From NCBI RefSeq assembly GCF_030123065.1, contig NZ_CP126093.1:1616001-1680000 (forward strand): a stretch of 64,000 nucleotides of DNA. Reading direction: 5' to 3'. The position numbers and the translations under genes are program-made. Positions 18,289 through 27,019 of the stretch are shown piece after piece; the stretch's first letter is position 1; every line of letters starts with the position of its first letter. A model generated the notes under the pieces. That model worked only from the letters and a program-made list of their open reading frames with translations, did no database searches and had not been told where the DNA came from. The stretch is from Neobacillus sp. DY30. Its GTDB lineage: Bacteria > Bacillota > Bacilli > Bacillales > Cytobacillaceae.

Positions 18289-18324
18289 GGCAGCGAGGCT
18301 GCATAGCCTCGCTGCCTTATTGTG
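18281..18324. repeat. Perfect 19-bp inverted repeat spanning the stop codon of the NlpC/P60 gene
   Basis: CACAATAAGGCAGCGAGGC (18281-18299) and its exact complement (18306-18324) flank the loop TGCATA. The TAA stop (18286-18288) lies inside the left arm. An A-run rather than a T-run follows, so it is not a standard terminator on the plus strand; an mRNA-stabilising or recoding role is possible. Confidence 0.85.
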
Positions 18325-18333
18325 AAAAAATAT

Positions 18334-18363
18334 TTGCTTATGGCAATAGTAATTGAGTACAAT
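18334..18363 (+). promoter_or_regulatory. Candidate promoter of uppP
   Basis: TTGCTT (18334-18339), an 18-base spacer and TACAAT (18358-18363), with the start codon 67 bases further on. Confidence 0.4.
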
Positions 18364-18429
18364 TAATAAGTTATTCCATATCCTTAATATTTAAAACATA
18401 AGACAAACGTTAGGAGTAGTTAAATAACC

Positions 18430-19263
18430 ATGGATTTATTATTGATTATTAAAGCTATCATTTTAGGATTAGTAGAAGGTCTTACTGAATTTGCCCCGGT
18501 ATCATCAACGGGTCATATGATCATTGTGGATGATATGTGGCTCCGATCTGAAGAATTTTTGGGGAAATATAGTGCAAATACATTTAAAGTAGTCATTCAG
18601 CTTGGTTCTATTTTAGCTGTTGTCGTAACCTTCAAAGACCGGTTTATTGACCTTTTAGGAATGGGACGAATAAAAAATAAGCTATCTGGACACAGCGGCG
18701 GCCGTTTAAAGTTAACGCAAGTAATCGTTGGATTAATTCCTGCTGGAATCTTTGGCGTTCTTTTTGAAGACTATATTGATGAGCATTTGTTTTCAACTGA
18801 AACGGTCTTAATTGGTTTAGTTATTGGTGCTGTCTTCATGATTATCGCAGATCGCTTTGGCCCAAAAATTCCTAGGGTCGAGACAGTCGACCAAATAACA
18901 TATAAACAAGCCATTACTATCGGTCTAATTCAATGTTTTTCATTGTGGCCAGGGTTTTCTCGTTCAGGCTCAACCATCTCAGGCGGTGTTTTAATAGGAT
19001 TGAGTCACCGGGCTGCTGCTGATTTTACGTTTATTATGGCAGTACCTATTATGGCGGGTGCCAGCTTTCTTTCGTTACTGAAGAATTGGGAGTATATTAC
19101 AATGGACGCACTTCCATTTTTTATTGCAGGATTTATTAGTGCCTTTGTTTTTGCTTTAATTTCAATCCGCTTCTTCCTAAAACTAATCGATAAAATAAAA
19201 CTTGTACCATTTGCTATTTATCGAATTCTGTTAGCGTTAATCATTTTTCTTGTTTATTTTTAA
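18430..19263 (+). CDS. uppP: Undecaprenyl-diphosphatase (BacA family)
   Basis: Encodes 277 residues with about eight membrane spans. The two family signatures are visible: EGLTEFAPVSSTGHMI near residue 15 and PGFSRSGSTISGG near residue 175, which form the active site facing the outer leaflet. It dephosphorylates undecaprenyl diphosphate so that the lipid carrier can be reused in peptidoglycan and teichoic acid synthesis; extra copies raise bacitracin tolerance. The usual residue in the first motif is PISSTGH; here it is PVSSTGH, a conservative change. It follows a cell-wall hydrolase, in keeping with an envelope theme. Confidence 0.95.
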   Translation: MDLLLIIKAIILGLVEGLTEFAPVSSTGHMIIVDDMWLRSEEFLGKYSANTFKVVIQLGSILAVVVTFKDRFIDLLGMGRIKNKLSGHSGGRLKLTQVIVGLIPAGIFGVLFEDYIDEHLFSTETVLIGLVIGAVFMIIADRFGPKIPRVETVDQITYKQAITIGLIQCFSLWPGFSRSGSTISGGVLIGLSHRAAADFTFIMAVPIMAGASFLSLLKNWEYITMDALPFFIAGFISAFVFALISIRFFLKLIDKIKLVPFAIYRILLALIIFLVYF

Positions 19264-19285
19264 ATTAACCACTTTTGCTCACGAA

Positions 19286-19317
19286 AAACCAACAATGAAA
19301 ATTTGTTGGTTTTTTTC
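19286..19317 (+). terminator. Terminator after uppP
   Basis: AAACCAACA/TTGTTGGTTT hairpin with a seven-T tail. Confidence 0.8.
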
Positions 19318-19568
19318 TTGAATAATCTGTTTTCAGCCATTAGTAATGTTACGGTCATACCCTTATTGGTGTAAACCTTTAAGGTATTGCCTTTTCTAAA
19401 CACTTGTCCATAAATTTTTTAACAGGCAACTGTCACACTTTAAAAATATTGGTCAAATAACTGTTCGTACATAATGAACATGCCTACACCAACTTATGGA
19501 AAACGAATATTTTATTGTAACAGGAAAACTAGCACAAAAAGGTGTGGACATTTTGGCGGGTGCAAGAG
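19318..19568 (+). other. Gene-free stretch before the ATP-grasp gene
   Basis: AT-rich sequence with no supported gene. CATACCC at 19357-19363 is vaguely like a mother-cell sigma (SigE/SigK) -10 but the match is too poor to call. A 34-codon ATG frame (19496-19600) overlaps the next gene start but has no ribosome site. Confidence 0.4.
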
Positions 19569-20786
19569 ATGAATTCAATTGTTTTCTTAGGTACAAATAA
19601 AACAGGATCGAGCTATGAAGGAATAAAGGCGGCAAAAAGACTAGGCTACGAGACAATTTTGTTAACGAATCGCACCATATTTACTGAAAAAAAGGAGGAT
19701 TATCAAGAAATAGATGATGTACGTCTAGTAAATATGTCTGAAACAGATAATATACTTTCAGCGATCACTGACCTTATTGAAGAGGGAAAAAAGGTTGTTT
19801 GTTATATAAGTTTTTTAGATGAGTATGTTTATTTAGCTGCGCTGCTAACTAAAACCCTTTGCAATATCCCTCTCACATATGAACCGTTGAACTTTATGAC
19901 GGATAAAATTTTAACCAGAAGGTATTTAAGTGACAAGGATTATACCCCGTTTTATAAGGTTCTAAGTTCTGCTGTAAGTGATGATGAGCTGAAAGAGTTA
20001 AAAGACCAATTTCCTCTAATTATCAAATCTCCTCAATCCAATGGTTCAAAGGATGTATTACTAGTCGAAAATGTATGGGAATTTACAAAAGGTGTAAAGC
20101 AACTTCTTCGTAGAAACTCTGAATCTCCTATATTAGTAGAGGAATATTTGGAGGGACCACAATATTTGATTGAAGTCGTTGTCTTTAATTCCATAATCAC
20201 TATTGCAGCAATTGTAGAGCAGGAAATAACAAAGGGTGAACGTTTTATCATTACAGGATATTCAGTCAGTCCTGAGTTAAGCTTAGAACAACTCCCTGGC
20301 CTAGAAGAAACTGTTATTTCAATCATTGAGGACTTTCAGTTAAGAAATGGTACTTGCCACTTAGAAATCAAATTAACAAAAAAAGGCTGGAAGCTAATTG
20401 AGATCAATCCGAGGATGGCTGGGGGAGCTATGAATCGGATGATTGAAGAAGCGTTTGGTTATAACCTTGCAGAACAGACAATTAAAGTGTATTTAGGGCT
20501 AGAACCAGATTTAAGAAAAAAGCACGATAAGGCAATTTATACCCATTATATAATTGTTCACACAGTTGGGAAGGTACTTAAAGTATCTGGTTGTGAGTCT
20601 GCAAAAGAACAAACTGGTGTTTTAGAGGTGTACACGAAGGCTGAATATGGTCAACTTGTTACACCGCCCCGCTCAATGGGGCAACGGTATGGATATGTAT
20701 TAGCTGCAGCTGATTCAAAAGAACGTGCAAGAGAATGTGCCATGAAAGGCGCACAGCAAATTCAATTTTACCTGCAGCCTGTTTAA
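19569..20786 (+). CDS. ATP-grasp carboxylate-amine ligase of unknown substrate, in a spore-coat group
   Basis: Encodes 405 residues. The pre-ATP-grasp domain (1-110) begins with a Rossmann-like GTNKTGSSYEGIKAAKRLGY. The ATP-grasp domain follows, with PLIIKSPQSNGSKDV for ATP binding, ILVEEYLEGPQYLIEVVV, and the metal-binding LIEINPRMAGG near residue 285. The C-terminal part resembles the lid domain of L-amino acid ligases. Such enzymes join a carboxylate to an amine through an acyl phosphate. ATG 19569 is chosen because the protein begins with the first beta-strand there; its ribosome site is weak (GGCGGGTG). It precedes a CotZ-like coat gene by 22 bases and is probably in the same transcript, suggesting a spore-coat or spore-metabolite role. 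Confidence 0.75.
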   Translation: MNSIVFLGTNKTGSSYEGIKAAKRLGYETILLTNRTIFTEKKEDYQEIDDVRLVNMSETDNILSAITDLIEEGKKVVCYISFLDEYVYLAALLTKTLCNIPLTYEPLNFMTDKILTRRYLSDKDYTPFYKVLSSAVSDDELKELKDQFPLIIKSPQSNGSKDVLLVENVWEFTKGVKQLLRRNSESPILVEEYLEGPQYLIEVVVFNSIITIAAIVEQEITKGERFIITGYSVSPELSLEQLPGLEETVISIIEDFQLRNGTCHLEIKLTKKGWKLIEINPRMAGGAMNRMIEEAFGYNLAEQTIKVYLGLEPDLRKKHDKAIYTHYIIVHTVGKVLKVSGCESAKEQTGVLEVYTKAEYGQLVTPPRSMGQRYGYVLAAADSKERARECAMKGAQQIQFYLQPV

Positions 20787-20808
20787 AAATAAGAAAGGAG
20801 GTTTGGTT

Positions 20809-21228
20809 ATGGGGGAAGAACAAAAGAATGTGTGTATATGTCAAGAACTGCAGCAACTATTAGAAGAACAAAAAAAGTTATCCTTTGATGATTTTCGTTT
20901 TGTATGCGAGGATTTTGGATATGATACAATTCCATTTATCCTTTCAACAGGAAATTGTCAATTCGAGGCCTTTGGCTGGGCAAATAATGGTGACTTTTTT
21001 ACCACAAATGTATTTAGAGTAGAAGCAGTAGATGTTAGGAGATGTTGCGCAACAATATCGCTACTTGAGCCTGTAGATATAGATGGCTACCCAGTAGATT
21101 TATGCGAAGTTTTTTCATTAAGAACAACTTCGAATTGCTTGGTTGTCGATCTCAGTTGTTTTAAATCACTTCAACCGCTGTCACCTAGCTTAGTAGACCG
21201 GCTCCTCCCTATAGTGGAACCTAAATGA
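20809..21228 (+). CDS. CotY/CotZ-family cysteine-rich spore coat protein
   Basis: Encodes 139 residues with nine or so cysteines (for example CICQELQQLL, RRCCATISLLEP, NCLVVDLSCFKSL). This matches the CotY/CotZ/ExsY family that self-assembles into disulfide-linked crystalline layers of the spore coat crust or exosporium. ATG 20809 has AAGGAGG 9 bases upstream; an in-frame TTG at 20803 is too close to it. It follows the ATP-grasp gene and precedes two YjcZ-like peptides, forming a coat gene group. Mother-cell expression late in sporulation is expected from the family. Confidence 0.85.
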   Translation: MGEEQKNVCICQELQQLLEEQKKLSFDDFRFVCEDFGYDTIPFILSTGNCQFEAFGWANNGDFFTTNVFRVEAVDVRRCCATISLLEPVDIDGYPVDLCEVFSLRTTSNCLVVDLSCFKSLQPLSPSLVDRLLPIVEPK

Positions 21229-21231
21229 TTG

Positions 21232-21266
21232 ATAAGCCCAATAAGATTGGGCTTATTCTTTTTTTT
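21232..21266 (+). terminator. Terminator after the CotZ-like gene
   Basis: Eleven-base perfect stem ATAAGCCCAAT/ATTGGGCTTAT around AAG, then C and a T-run. Confidence 0.85.
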
Positions 21267-21353
21267 GAAAAGTGGATAATTTGGATATGTGTCTATCGCA
21301 CATTTTTATCGTTATGAATAGGATATATGGAATTAAAAAGGGAGGTAATGTAA

Positions 21354-21458
21354 ATGTCTGGTTCACATGGCGGGTACGGCGCAGGCTTTGCCCTACTAGT
21401 TGTATTGTTCATTTTGTTAATTATTATCGGGGCTTCTTGGGGCCGAGGATACTATTAA
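21354..21458 (+). CDS. YjcZ-family sporulation peptide, copy 1
   Basis: A 34-residue ORF with AAAGGGAGG 9 bases before the ATG. It begins MSGSHGGYGAGFALLVVL and ends in GRGYY. The glycine-rich start followed by one hydrophobic segment ([17 protein letters not shown]) is the YjcZ family pattern. These are small membrane peptides made during sporulation in many Bacilli; their function is unknown. Confidence 0.8.
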   Translation: MSGSHGGYGAGFALLVVLFILLIIIGASWGRGYY

Positions 21459-21479
21459 TTTAAAAAGGGGGTTATACTG

Positions 21480-21617
21480 ATGCCATTTGGTTATGGATAC
21501 GGTGGATGTGGCTTTGGAGGTTATGGTTACGGAGGCTGCGGATTTGGAGGCGGCTTTGCGTTAATCGTCGTTTTATTTATCCTATTGATTATCGTAGGTG
21601 CAGCTTGCTTTAGATAA
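21480..21617 (+). CDS. YjcZ-family sporulation peptide, copy 2, with Gly-Tyr-Cys repeats
   Basis: A 45-residue ORF, 21 bases after copy 1, with AAAAGGGGG before the ATG. Its first 25 residues are an imperfect repeat of [10 protein letters not shown], and the tail [16 protein letters not shown] matches copy 1 almost exactly, so the pair arose by duplication. The added cysteines could cross-link it to the CotZ-like coat protein, which is speculation. Confidence 0.8.
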   Translation: MPFGYGYGGCGFGGYGYGGCGFGGGFALIVVLFILLIIVGAACFR

Positions 21618-21630
21618 AAATTTGATGATG

Positions 21631-21668
21631 ATAAAAGGCCCTCTTGACTAGTCAAGAGGGCTTTTTAT
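21631..21668. terminator. Bidirectional terminator overlapping the 3' end of the YkvA-like gene
   Basis: Eighteen-base arms with one mismatch (core GCCCTCTTGAC/GTCAAGAGGGC) around a TA loop. The right arm encodes the last six codons of the minus-strand gene. Confidence 0.85.
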
Positions 21669-22070
21669 CAGTGAGGCAAATGAGTCATTTTGTTTCCACT
21701 TTTTAAATTCAGTGATCTCTTCCGATAATTTCTTTAGCGTAAAGCTGATAAGTGCGGCGTCATCAAGGATTCCTAAACCGACAAGAAAGTCAGGGACTAC
21801 GTCCAAAGGAGAAACGAAATAAAGAATTGCTCCAATAATCGTTAAGATAGTAGCGGGAGCAACGTTTCGATACTCGCCTTTTGAATAGGTTTGGACTAGA
21901 TCAAAAAACAATTGAAGCTTCTCCCACGCGTGGCCTAAAGTGCCTTTATTATTTCTCGCTTTGAGGATTGCTTTTTTTAGTAAGCCATCCGTTTTTTTAG
22001 GATTGTTGAGGTAACCTTTTGCGCTTTCTTGATGTTTCTTTGCTTCAAAGTCTATTTTAAAATCAAGCAT
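21648..22070 (-). CDS. YkvA-like DUF1232 membrane protein
   Basis: Encodes 140 residues, with GAGGAAGTG upstream of the ATG. The DUF1232 core is clear: GEYRNVAPATILTIIGAILYFVSPLDVVPDFLVGLGILDDAA, a short hydrophobic hairpin with the conserved SPLDxxPD motif. The N-terminal 60 residues are basic and helical. The function of the family is unknown; it is thought to sit in the membrane. In B. subtilis the relative ykvA lies near the methionine-salvage genes, but here the gene is next to a protease gene, so it may be a different paralogue. Confidence 0.8.
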   Translation of the reverse strand: MLDFKIDFEAKKHQESAKGYLNNPKKTDGLLKKAILKARNNKGTLGHAWEKLQLFFDLVQTYSKGEYRNVAPATILTIIGAILYFVSPLDVVPDFLVGLGILDDAALISFTLKKLSEEITEFKKWKQNDSFASLIKSPLD

Positions 22071-22144
22071 ACAAATACACTTCCTCTAAGTGATTACATA
22101 TGAATAGTTTGCCTAAAAAATTAATTTAAATTAAATAAAAAATT

Positions 22145-22168
22145 ACCGGGTGCTATTTTACACCCGGT
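22145..22168 (-). terminator. Terminator of the FtsH-like gene
   Basis: ACCGGGTG/CACCCGGT stem with a T-rich tail on the minus strand (complement of AAATAAAAAATT). Confidence 0.75.
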
Positions 22169-22174
22169 TGGAGT

Positions 22175-23914
22175 TTATGCAGAAACAAATTCATTAGTCT
22201 GATCCTCAAGTTTTCTCCATACAATTTCTTCGACCTCATAACCTTCGAGTGTTTCTTTCTTTAATAAGCGATCGACTAATTGTTCATACTGAGGTTGATG
22301 ACTATTTATTAGACTTTCCGCTCTTTCGATAGCCTTTTCAAACAGTTCTTGCATCTTTTCTTCTTTGTCCTGTTTGTTAAAGGTGAGGGTAAAACCACCT
22401 TGAAGCATACCTGTATCTACCATTTGTTCAATAATTTGCTTTGCTTGCTGGACATCTCCACTGACACCTATGCTATGTTCGCCAAGCAGCATCCTTTCGG
22501 CAACACCGCCGGCTAATACCATAGCGACGCGATCTAGTAAATCACTCGTCGTTGATAAATGTAGCTCTTTAGGAATCGGTGCCACATATCCCAGTGCCTC
22601 ACCACGTGGGATAATGGTCGCTTTTCTTACAGACCCTGGCTTCGTTAACGAAGCCACCATTGCATGCCCTGCTTCATGAATGGCCACTCGTCGCTTCGTA
22701 TCAAGATCCTGTAAAGACCGTGAAGTACTTCCTAATATTGTCCGATCAAGAGCATAATCAAGATCACTTTTTGTTAAGACATCCTGTCCATTACGTACTG
22801 CCCGCCTGCTGGCTGTTTCAAATAAGGATTGCAGCTCCGCTCCTGAAAAGCCAGATGTACTTTCAGCTAACTCGTCTAATGAGGCTGCGACATCTTCACT
22901 AAGTGCTTTCCCTTTTGAATGGATTTCAATAATTTCTCTTCTTCCTTTTGTATCTGGAAGTGGAACATTGAACGTGAAGTCAATTCTACCAGGTCGGAGG
23001 AAAGCTTCATCAAGCATATCTTTTCTGTTCGTTGCGGCAATAAACAATATTCCATCGTTGGAATGTCCCCCATCGAGCTGAACGAGAAGCTCGGTTAATG
23101 TTTTTTCTGCTTCTTCACCGCCATGTGCTTTTCTTCTGCCAGCTAAGGCGTCTACTTCATCAATAAAGATTACTGCAGGACCTTGTTTTCTTGCAGTCTG
23201 GAATAAAGAGCGAACCCTGCTGGCCCCAACTCCTACAAATAACTCATTAAAGGCGGATCCGCTGGCGGAAAAGAAAGATGCATTTAATTCACGGGCAATT
23301 GCCTGTGCTAATAATGTTTTTCCCGTACCAGGCGGTCCATAAAATAGGATTCCTTTAGGCGGCTTAATCCCCATTTTAATGGCTCTTTCCGGTTCTTTTA
23401 ATGTTGAAAGTGTCTGGAGAATTTCTTCCTTCATTTCTTCACCAATTCCACCAACATCACTTAAACTAATGGATGGGAGTGGTCGTGCTTGAGAAACACT
23501 GTTCTTCATTGAATTCGAGATCCCAATTCCACCTTTTGTTTTTTGAAGTACAAGAGCCGTTCCTACAAGTGTTAATATCACACCAGCCAAAATCCACTTT
23601 CCAAAACGGCTGCTATTAGAGAAGGAATAATCAATATTATATTTTTCAATAAGTTTGTCGATCATTTGACTATTCGGAGGAACGTGTGATTCGTATTTAA
23701 GCCCATCAACTTTGAGTTCGATGCTGCCGTCAGAGTGTTCTGTTAGCACAACTGGTCTCCCATTTTGACTTTGTATGATCTCTTCAACTGAGGAGTATGG
23801 AATTTCAATTTTTTCATTGGTTTTCAGGACAAACCAAACTGTCCCTCCTAGTATTAATAGTAACGCTGCGATGAGCGGAATAATCTTCGAAACTAGTTTT
23901 TTACTTTGATTCAA
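22175..23914 (-). CDS. FtsH-like membrane AAA+ zinc metalloprotease, short paralogue
   Basis: Encodes 579 residues from a TTG start preceded by AAGGAGATGA. Two membrane spans (about 10-30 and 107-123) flank a 75-residue extracytoplasmic loop. The AAA module has Walker A GPPGTGKT (193-200), Walker B IFIDEVD (249-255) and the second region of homology ending in RPGRID. The M41 protease domain keeps HEAGH (413-417) and the third zinc ligand D487 in GVSGDVQQA, so both activities should be intact. It is shorter than housekeeping FtsH (about 640 residues) and lacks its tail. The essential ftsH of Bacillus lies by tilS/hpt, absent here, so this is a second copy that may handle stress- or sporulation-specific membrane substrates. 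Confidence 0.85.
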   Translation of the reverse strand: MNQSKKLVSKIIPLIAALLLILGGTVWFVLKTNEKIEIPYSSVEEIIQSQNGRPVVLTEHSDGSIELKVDGLKYESHVPPNSQMIDKLIEKYNIDYSFSNSSRFGKWILAGVILTLVGTALVLQKTKGGIGISNSMKNSVSQARPLPSISLSDVGGIGEEMKEEILQTLSTLKEPERAIKMGIKPPKGILFYGPPGTGKTLLAQAIARELNASFFSASGSAFNELFVGVGASRVRSLFQTARKQGPAVIFIDEVDALAGRRKAHGGEEAEKTLTELLVQLDGGHSNDGILFIAATNRKDMLDEAFLRPGRIDFTFNVPLPDTKGRREIIEIHSKGKALSEDVAASLDELAESTSGFSGAELQSLFETASRRAVRNGQDVLTKSDLDYALDRTILGSTSRSLQDLDTKRRVAIHEAGHAMVASLTKPGSVRKATIIPRGEALGYVAPIPKELHLSTTSDLLDRVAMVLAGGVAERMLLGEHSIGVSGDVQQAKQIIEQMVDTGMLQGGFTLTFNKQDKEEKMQELFEKAIERAESLINSHQPQYEQLVDRLLKKETLEGYEVEEIVWRKLEDQTNEFVSA

Positions 23915-24097
23915 ATATAGTCATCTCCTTAAAAAGAGTCTTATTCTATTATAAATGGAAAATGATAAAAGTGGATGAGGAAATGGGTGGAAAAGGATTT
24001 CCAGGAGATGCATTAAAGGATTGCAAATTTAACCGCGAGACTATAAGATTAAGGGTACGAGAAAAATTTTTGATTGCTAAAAAGAGAGGATTTTGAA

Positions 24098-25678
24098 ATG
24101 GGTAACAATTTTAAAGAAGAAGTATTATCGCGAAGAACCTTTGCGATTATTTCTCACCCGGACGCCGGGAAAACAACACTTACAGAAAAATTACTGTTAT
24201 TTGGCGGAGCGATTCGTGACGCTGGTACGGTAAAAGCTAAAAAAACAGGAAAGTTTGCAACCAGTGACTGGATGGAAATTGAAAAACAACGGGGAATCTC
24301 TGTTACGTCCAGCGTTATGCAATTTGATTATAATGATTTTCGTGTCAATATTTTGGATACTCCTGGACATCAGGATTTCAGTGAAGATACGTACCGTACT
24401 TTAATGGCTGTTGATAGTGCTGTTATGATTATCGATTCTGCTAAAGGGATTGAGGAACAAACATTAAAACTTTTCAAGGTTTGCAGAATGCGTGGAATTC
24501 CTATTTTCACTTTTATCAATAAACTGGATCGTCAAGGTAAAGCTCCTCTTGAGTTGCTTGCGGAATTAGAAGAGGTCCTTGGAATTGAATCATATCCTAT
24601 GAACTGGCCAATTGGGATGGGAAAAGAGTTTCTAGGTATTTATGATCGATATTACAATCGAATTGAACAATTTAGAGTAAATGAAGATGATCGTTTCATT
24701 CCATTGAATGATGATGGAGAAATAGAAGGAGACCATCCTTTAAAGGCTTCTGGACTATATGACCAAACACTAGAAGAGATTATGCTGTTAAACGAAGCAG
24801 GTAATGATTTCTCAGCGGAAAAAGTAGCCGATGGAAAAATCACTCCGGTATTTTTTGGCAGCGCGTTAACCACTTTCGGGGTCCAAACTTTCCTAGAAAC
24901 GTATCTCCAATTTGCTCCAGCACCAATGGCACGAAATTCATCAATAGGAGAAATCAATCCACTTGGTGAGCAGTTTTCAGGATTTGTTTTTAAAATTCAA
25001 GCAAACATGAATCCAGCCCATCGAGACCGAATTGCTTTTGTTCGAATTTGTTCTGGTAAATTTGAAAGAGGAATGACTGTAAATATTCCCCGCCTAGGTA
25101 AACAAATAAAACTTTCCCAGTCTACTTCTTTTATGGCTGAGGAAAGAAATACTGTTGATGAGGCGGTTAGCGGGGACATAATTGGTCTCTATGATACAGG
25201 CACTTACCAAATCGGTGATACGATTACTTCCGGGAAAGAGAACTTTCAATTTGAAAGACTGCCGCAATTTACACCGGAGCTTTTTGTCAGGGTTTCTGCG
25301 AAGAATGTAATGAAACAAAAATCATTTTATAAAGGAATCCAGCAACTTGTCCAAGAGGGTGCAATCCAGCTCTATAAAACAGTAAAAACAGATGATTACT
25401 TATTGGGCGCAGTGGGGCAATTACAATTTGAGGTTTTTGAGCATCGGATGAAAAATGAATACAATGCTGAGGTACTGATGGAACGTATCGGTTCTAAAAT
25501 TGGAAGATGGATTGAAGGGGATATCGTGGACGAAAATCTTTCAAGTTCTAGAAGTCTGCTTGTAAAGGATCGTTTTGATCATTACGTATTCTTATTTGAA
25601 AATGATTTTGCGCTTCGTTGGTTCCAAGAAAAAAATCCAGACGTGAAACTTTATAACCCTATGGACCAGCATGAGTAA
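24098..25678 (+). CDS. prfC: Peptide chain release factor 3
   Basis: Encodes 526 residues, the expected size for RF3. Translational GTPase motifs are G1 [10 protein letters not shown], switch I ending RGIS, G3 DTPGH, G4 NKLD and G5 SAL, followed by beta-barrel domains and the RF3 C-terminal domain ([13 protein letters not shown]). RF3 recycles RF1 and RF2 from the ribosome after termination. ATG 24098 has AAGAGAGGA upstream; an in-frame ATG at 24074 would include that site. RF3 is patchily distributed in Bacillaceae and missing from B. subtilis as far as I recall. Single gene with its own terminator. Confidence 0.95.
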   Translation: MGNNFKEEVLSRRTFAIISHPDAGKTTLTEKLLLFGGAIRDAGTVKAKKTGKFATSDWMEIEKQRGISVTSSVMQFDYNDFRVNILDTPGHQDFSEDTYRTLMAVDSAVMIIDSAKGIEEQTLKLFKVCRMRGIPIFTFINKLDRQGKAPLELLAELEEVLGIESYPMNWPIGMGKEFLGIYDRYYNRIEQFRVNEDDRFIPLNDDGEIEGDHPLKASGLYDQTLEEIMLLNEAGNDFSAEKVADGKITPVFFGSALTTFGVQTFLETYLQFAPAPMARNSSIGEINPLGEQFSGFVFKIQANMNPAHRDRIAFVRICSGKFERGMTVNIPRLGKQIKLSQSTSFMAEERNTVDEAVSGDIIGLYDTGTYQIGDTITSGKENFQFERLPQFTPELFVRVSAKNVMKQKSFYKGIQQLVQEGAIQLYKTVKTDDYLLGAVGQLQFEVFEHRMKNEYNAEVLMERIGSKIGRWIEGDIVDENLSSSRSLLVKDRFDHYVFLFENDFALRWFQEKNPDVKLYNPMDQHE

Positions 25679-25680
25679 GA

Positions 25681-25706
25681 AGACGGGTATTTTCCCGTCT
25701 TTTTTT
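25681..25706 (+). terminator. Terminator after prfC
   Basis: AGACGGG/CCCGTCT stem around TATTTT, then a T-run. Confidence 0.85.
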
Positions 25707-25740
25707 ATATATAAAGATACAGAAAATTCAGATAAATACA

Positions 25741-25770
25741 TTGACTATTACTTTCTCAACAACATACAAT
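25741..25770 (+). promoter_or_regulatory. Candidate sigma-A promoter of the extended SDR gene
   Basis: TTGACT (25741-25746), 18-base spacer, TACAAT (25765-25770), 42 bases before the start codon. Confidence 0.5.
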
Positions 25771-25811
25771 TAGTACAAATATCTACTTACCATATTTAAG
25801 GAGGGATTAAA

Positions 25812-26909
25812 ATGGAATATAACCACTTTTTTACGGGATTTCCGGGTTTTATATGTAACCAGTTGATTCGGGAAGTTTTGAAAAGGAATGAATGGAAAGG
25901 AACTATTTACGTACTAGTTCTTCAAAGTATGATGGATAAAGCAAGGAAGGAACGACATGCTATTATTAAAGAATTAGGTCTTAATGAAGATGCATTTATC
26001 CTGATAGAAGGCGATATCACCCAACCATCACTTTTGATTTCTGAAGGTAACCTTGAATTACTAAACAATAGGATAACCCATGTTTATCATCTTGCAGCTA
26101 TTTATGATTTGGCTGTACCAAGGGAAATTGCTTTTAGAATTAATGTGAATGGCACAAGCAATGTGAATAAGTGGGTACGAACGCTGACTCAATTAAAACG
26201 TTACGTCTATTTTAGTACAGCATATGTTGTGGGAAAACGTGAGGGAACCCTTTATGAGACTGAGCTAATTCGCCCTGTAAGTTTTAAAAATCATTATGAA
26301 GAAACAAAATATGAGGCTGAGGTTTTGGTTGAAAAACTAAAAGAAGAAATCCCAATTACGATTATTCGTCCCGGGATTGTTAAAGGTCATTCGCAAACAG
26401 GTGAAACGATAAAATTTGATGGCCCATACTTTATGATGAACTTTTTGGAAAAATTAAAATTTCTTCCTATACTCCCAAAACTAGGAAAAGGTGAGGCATA
26501 TGTTAATTTGGTCCCAATCGATTATATCATTCAAGCCGTAGCATATCTCAGTTTTTTAGAAAAAGGTGTCGGAAAGACCTATCATTTAACAGATCCCCGT
26601 CCCTACCGTGCTTCGGAAATATACACTTTTATGATGGGTGAATTACTAAACAAGAAACCAATTGGCACCCTACCTTTAACAGTTGGCAAATGGTTCCTTT
26701 CTATAAAGATGTTGAGAAAGTACCTGGGGGTAGAAAAAGAAGCACTGGATTATTTTACGTGGATGGGTGATTTTGATTGTACACTTGCAGCCAATGATTT
26801 AAAGGGATCTGGAATTGAATGCCCCGATTTTAGGGACGGTATAAAGGCAATGACTGCTTTTTACTTAAAACAAAAGGATAATCCAAACTATCAAATACCT
26901 ATTTTATGA
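25812..26909 (+). CDS. Extended short-chain dehydrogenase, acyl-CoA-reductase-like (NAD-binding 4 family)
   Basis: Encodes 365 residues with AAGGAGGG before the ATG. The Rossmann motif TGFPGFICNQLI replaces the usual TGATGFLG, and the catalytic Tyr-Lys pair lies in HYEETKYEAE (about residue 160). THVYHLAAIYDL is the conserved fourth strand. These features fit the male-sterility/fatty acyl reductase branch of extended SDRs that act on thioester-bound or lipid aldehydes. It is monocistronic. The substrate is unknown; a wax, lipid or polyketide-like role is possible. Confidence 0.8.
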   Translation: MEYNHFFTGFPGFICNQLIREVLKRNEWKGTIYVLVLQSMMDKARKERHAIIKELGLNEDAFILIEGDITQPSLLISEGNLELLNNRITHVYHLAAIYDLAVPREIAFRINVNGTSNVNKWVRTLTQLKRYVYFSTAYVVGKREGTLYETELIRPVSFKNHYEETKYEAEVLVEKLKEEIPITIIRPGIVKGHSQTGETIKFDGPYFMMNFLEKLKFLPILPKLGKGEAYVNLVPIDYIIQAVAYLSFLEKGVGKTYHLTDPRPYRASEIYTFMMGELLNKKPIGTLPLTVGKWFLSIKMLRKYLGVEKEALDYFTWMGDFDCTLAANDLKGSGIECPDFRDGIKAMTAFYLKQKDNPNYQIPIL

Positions 26910-27019
26910 GTTTAACACAAAATTACTGTTCAAAAATATTTCTTATATACCTCGTTTATTCGAACGTTTACTGGTAAAACTAATTTGGAAGTAACTTACA
27001 GCAGAAACGAGATAGAGAA

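Noticed and set aside
19496..19600. A 34-codon ATG frame overlapping the ATP-grasp start
   Set aside because: No ribosome site and no recognisable motif.
21272..21463. A 63-codon plus-strand frame in the YjcZ region
   Set aside because: It overlaps the YjcZ peptide (21354-21458) in another frame; the peptide has the ribosome site and family match.
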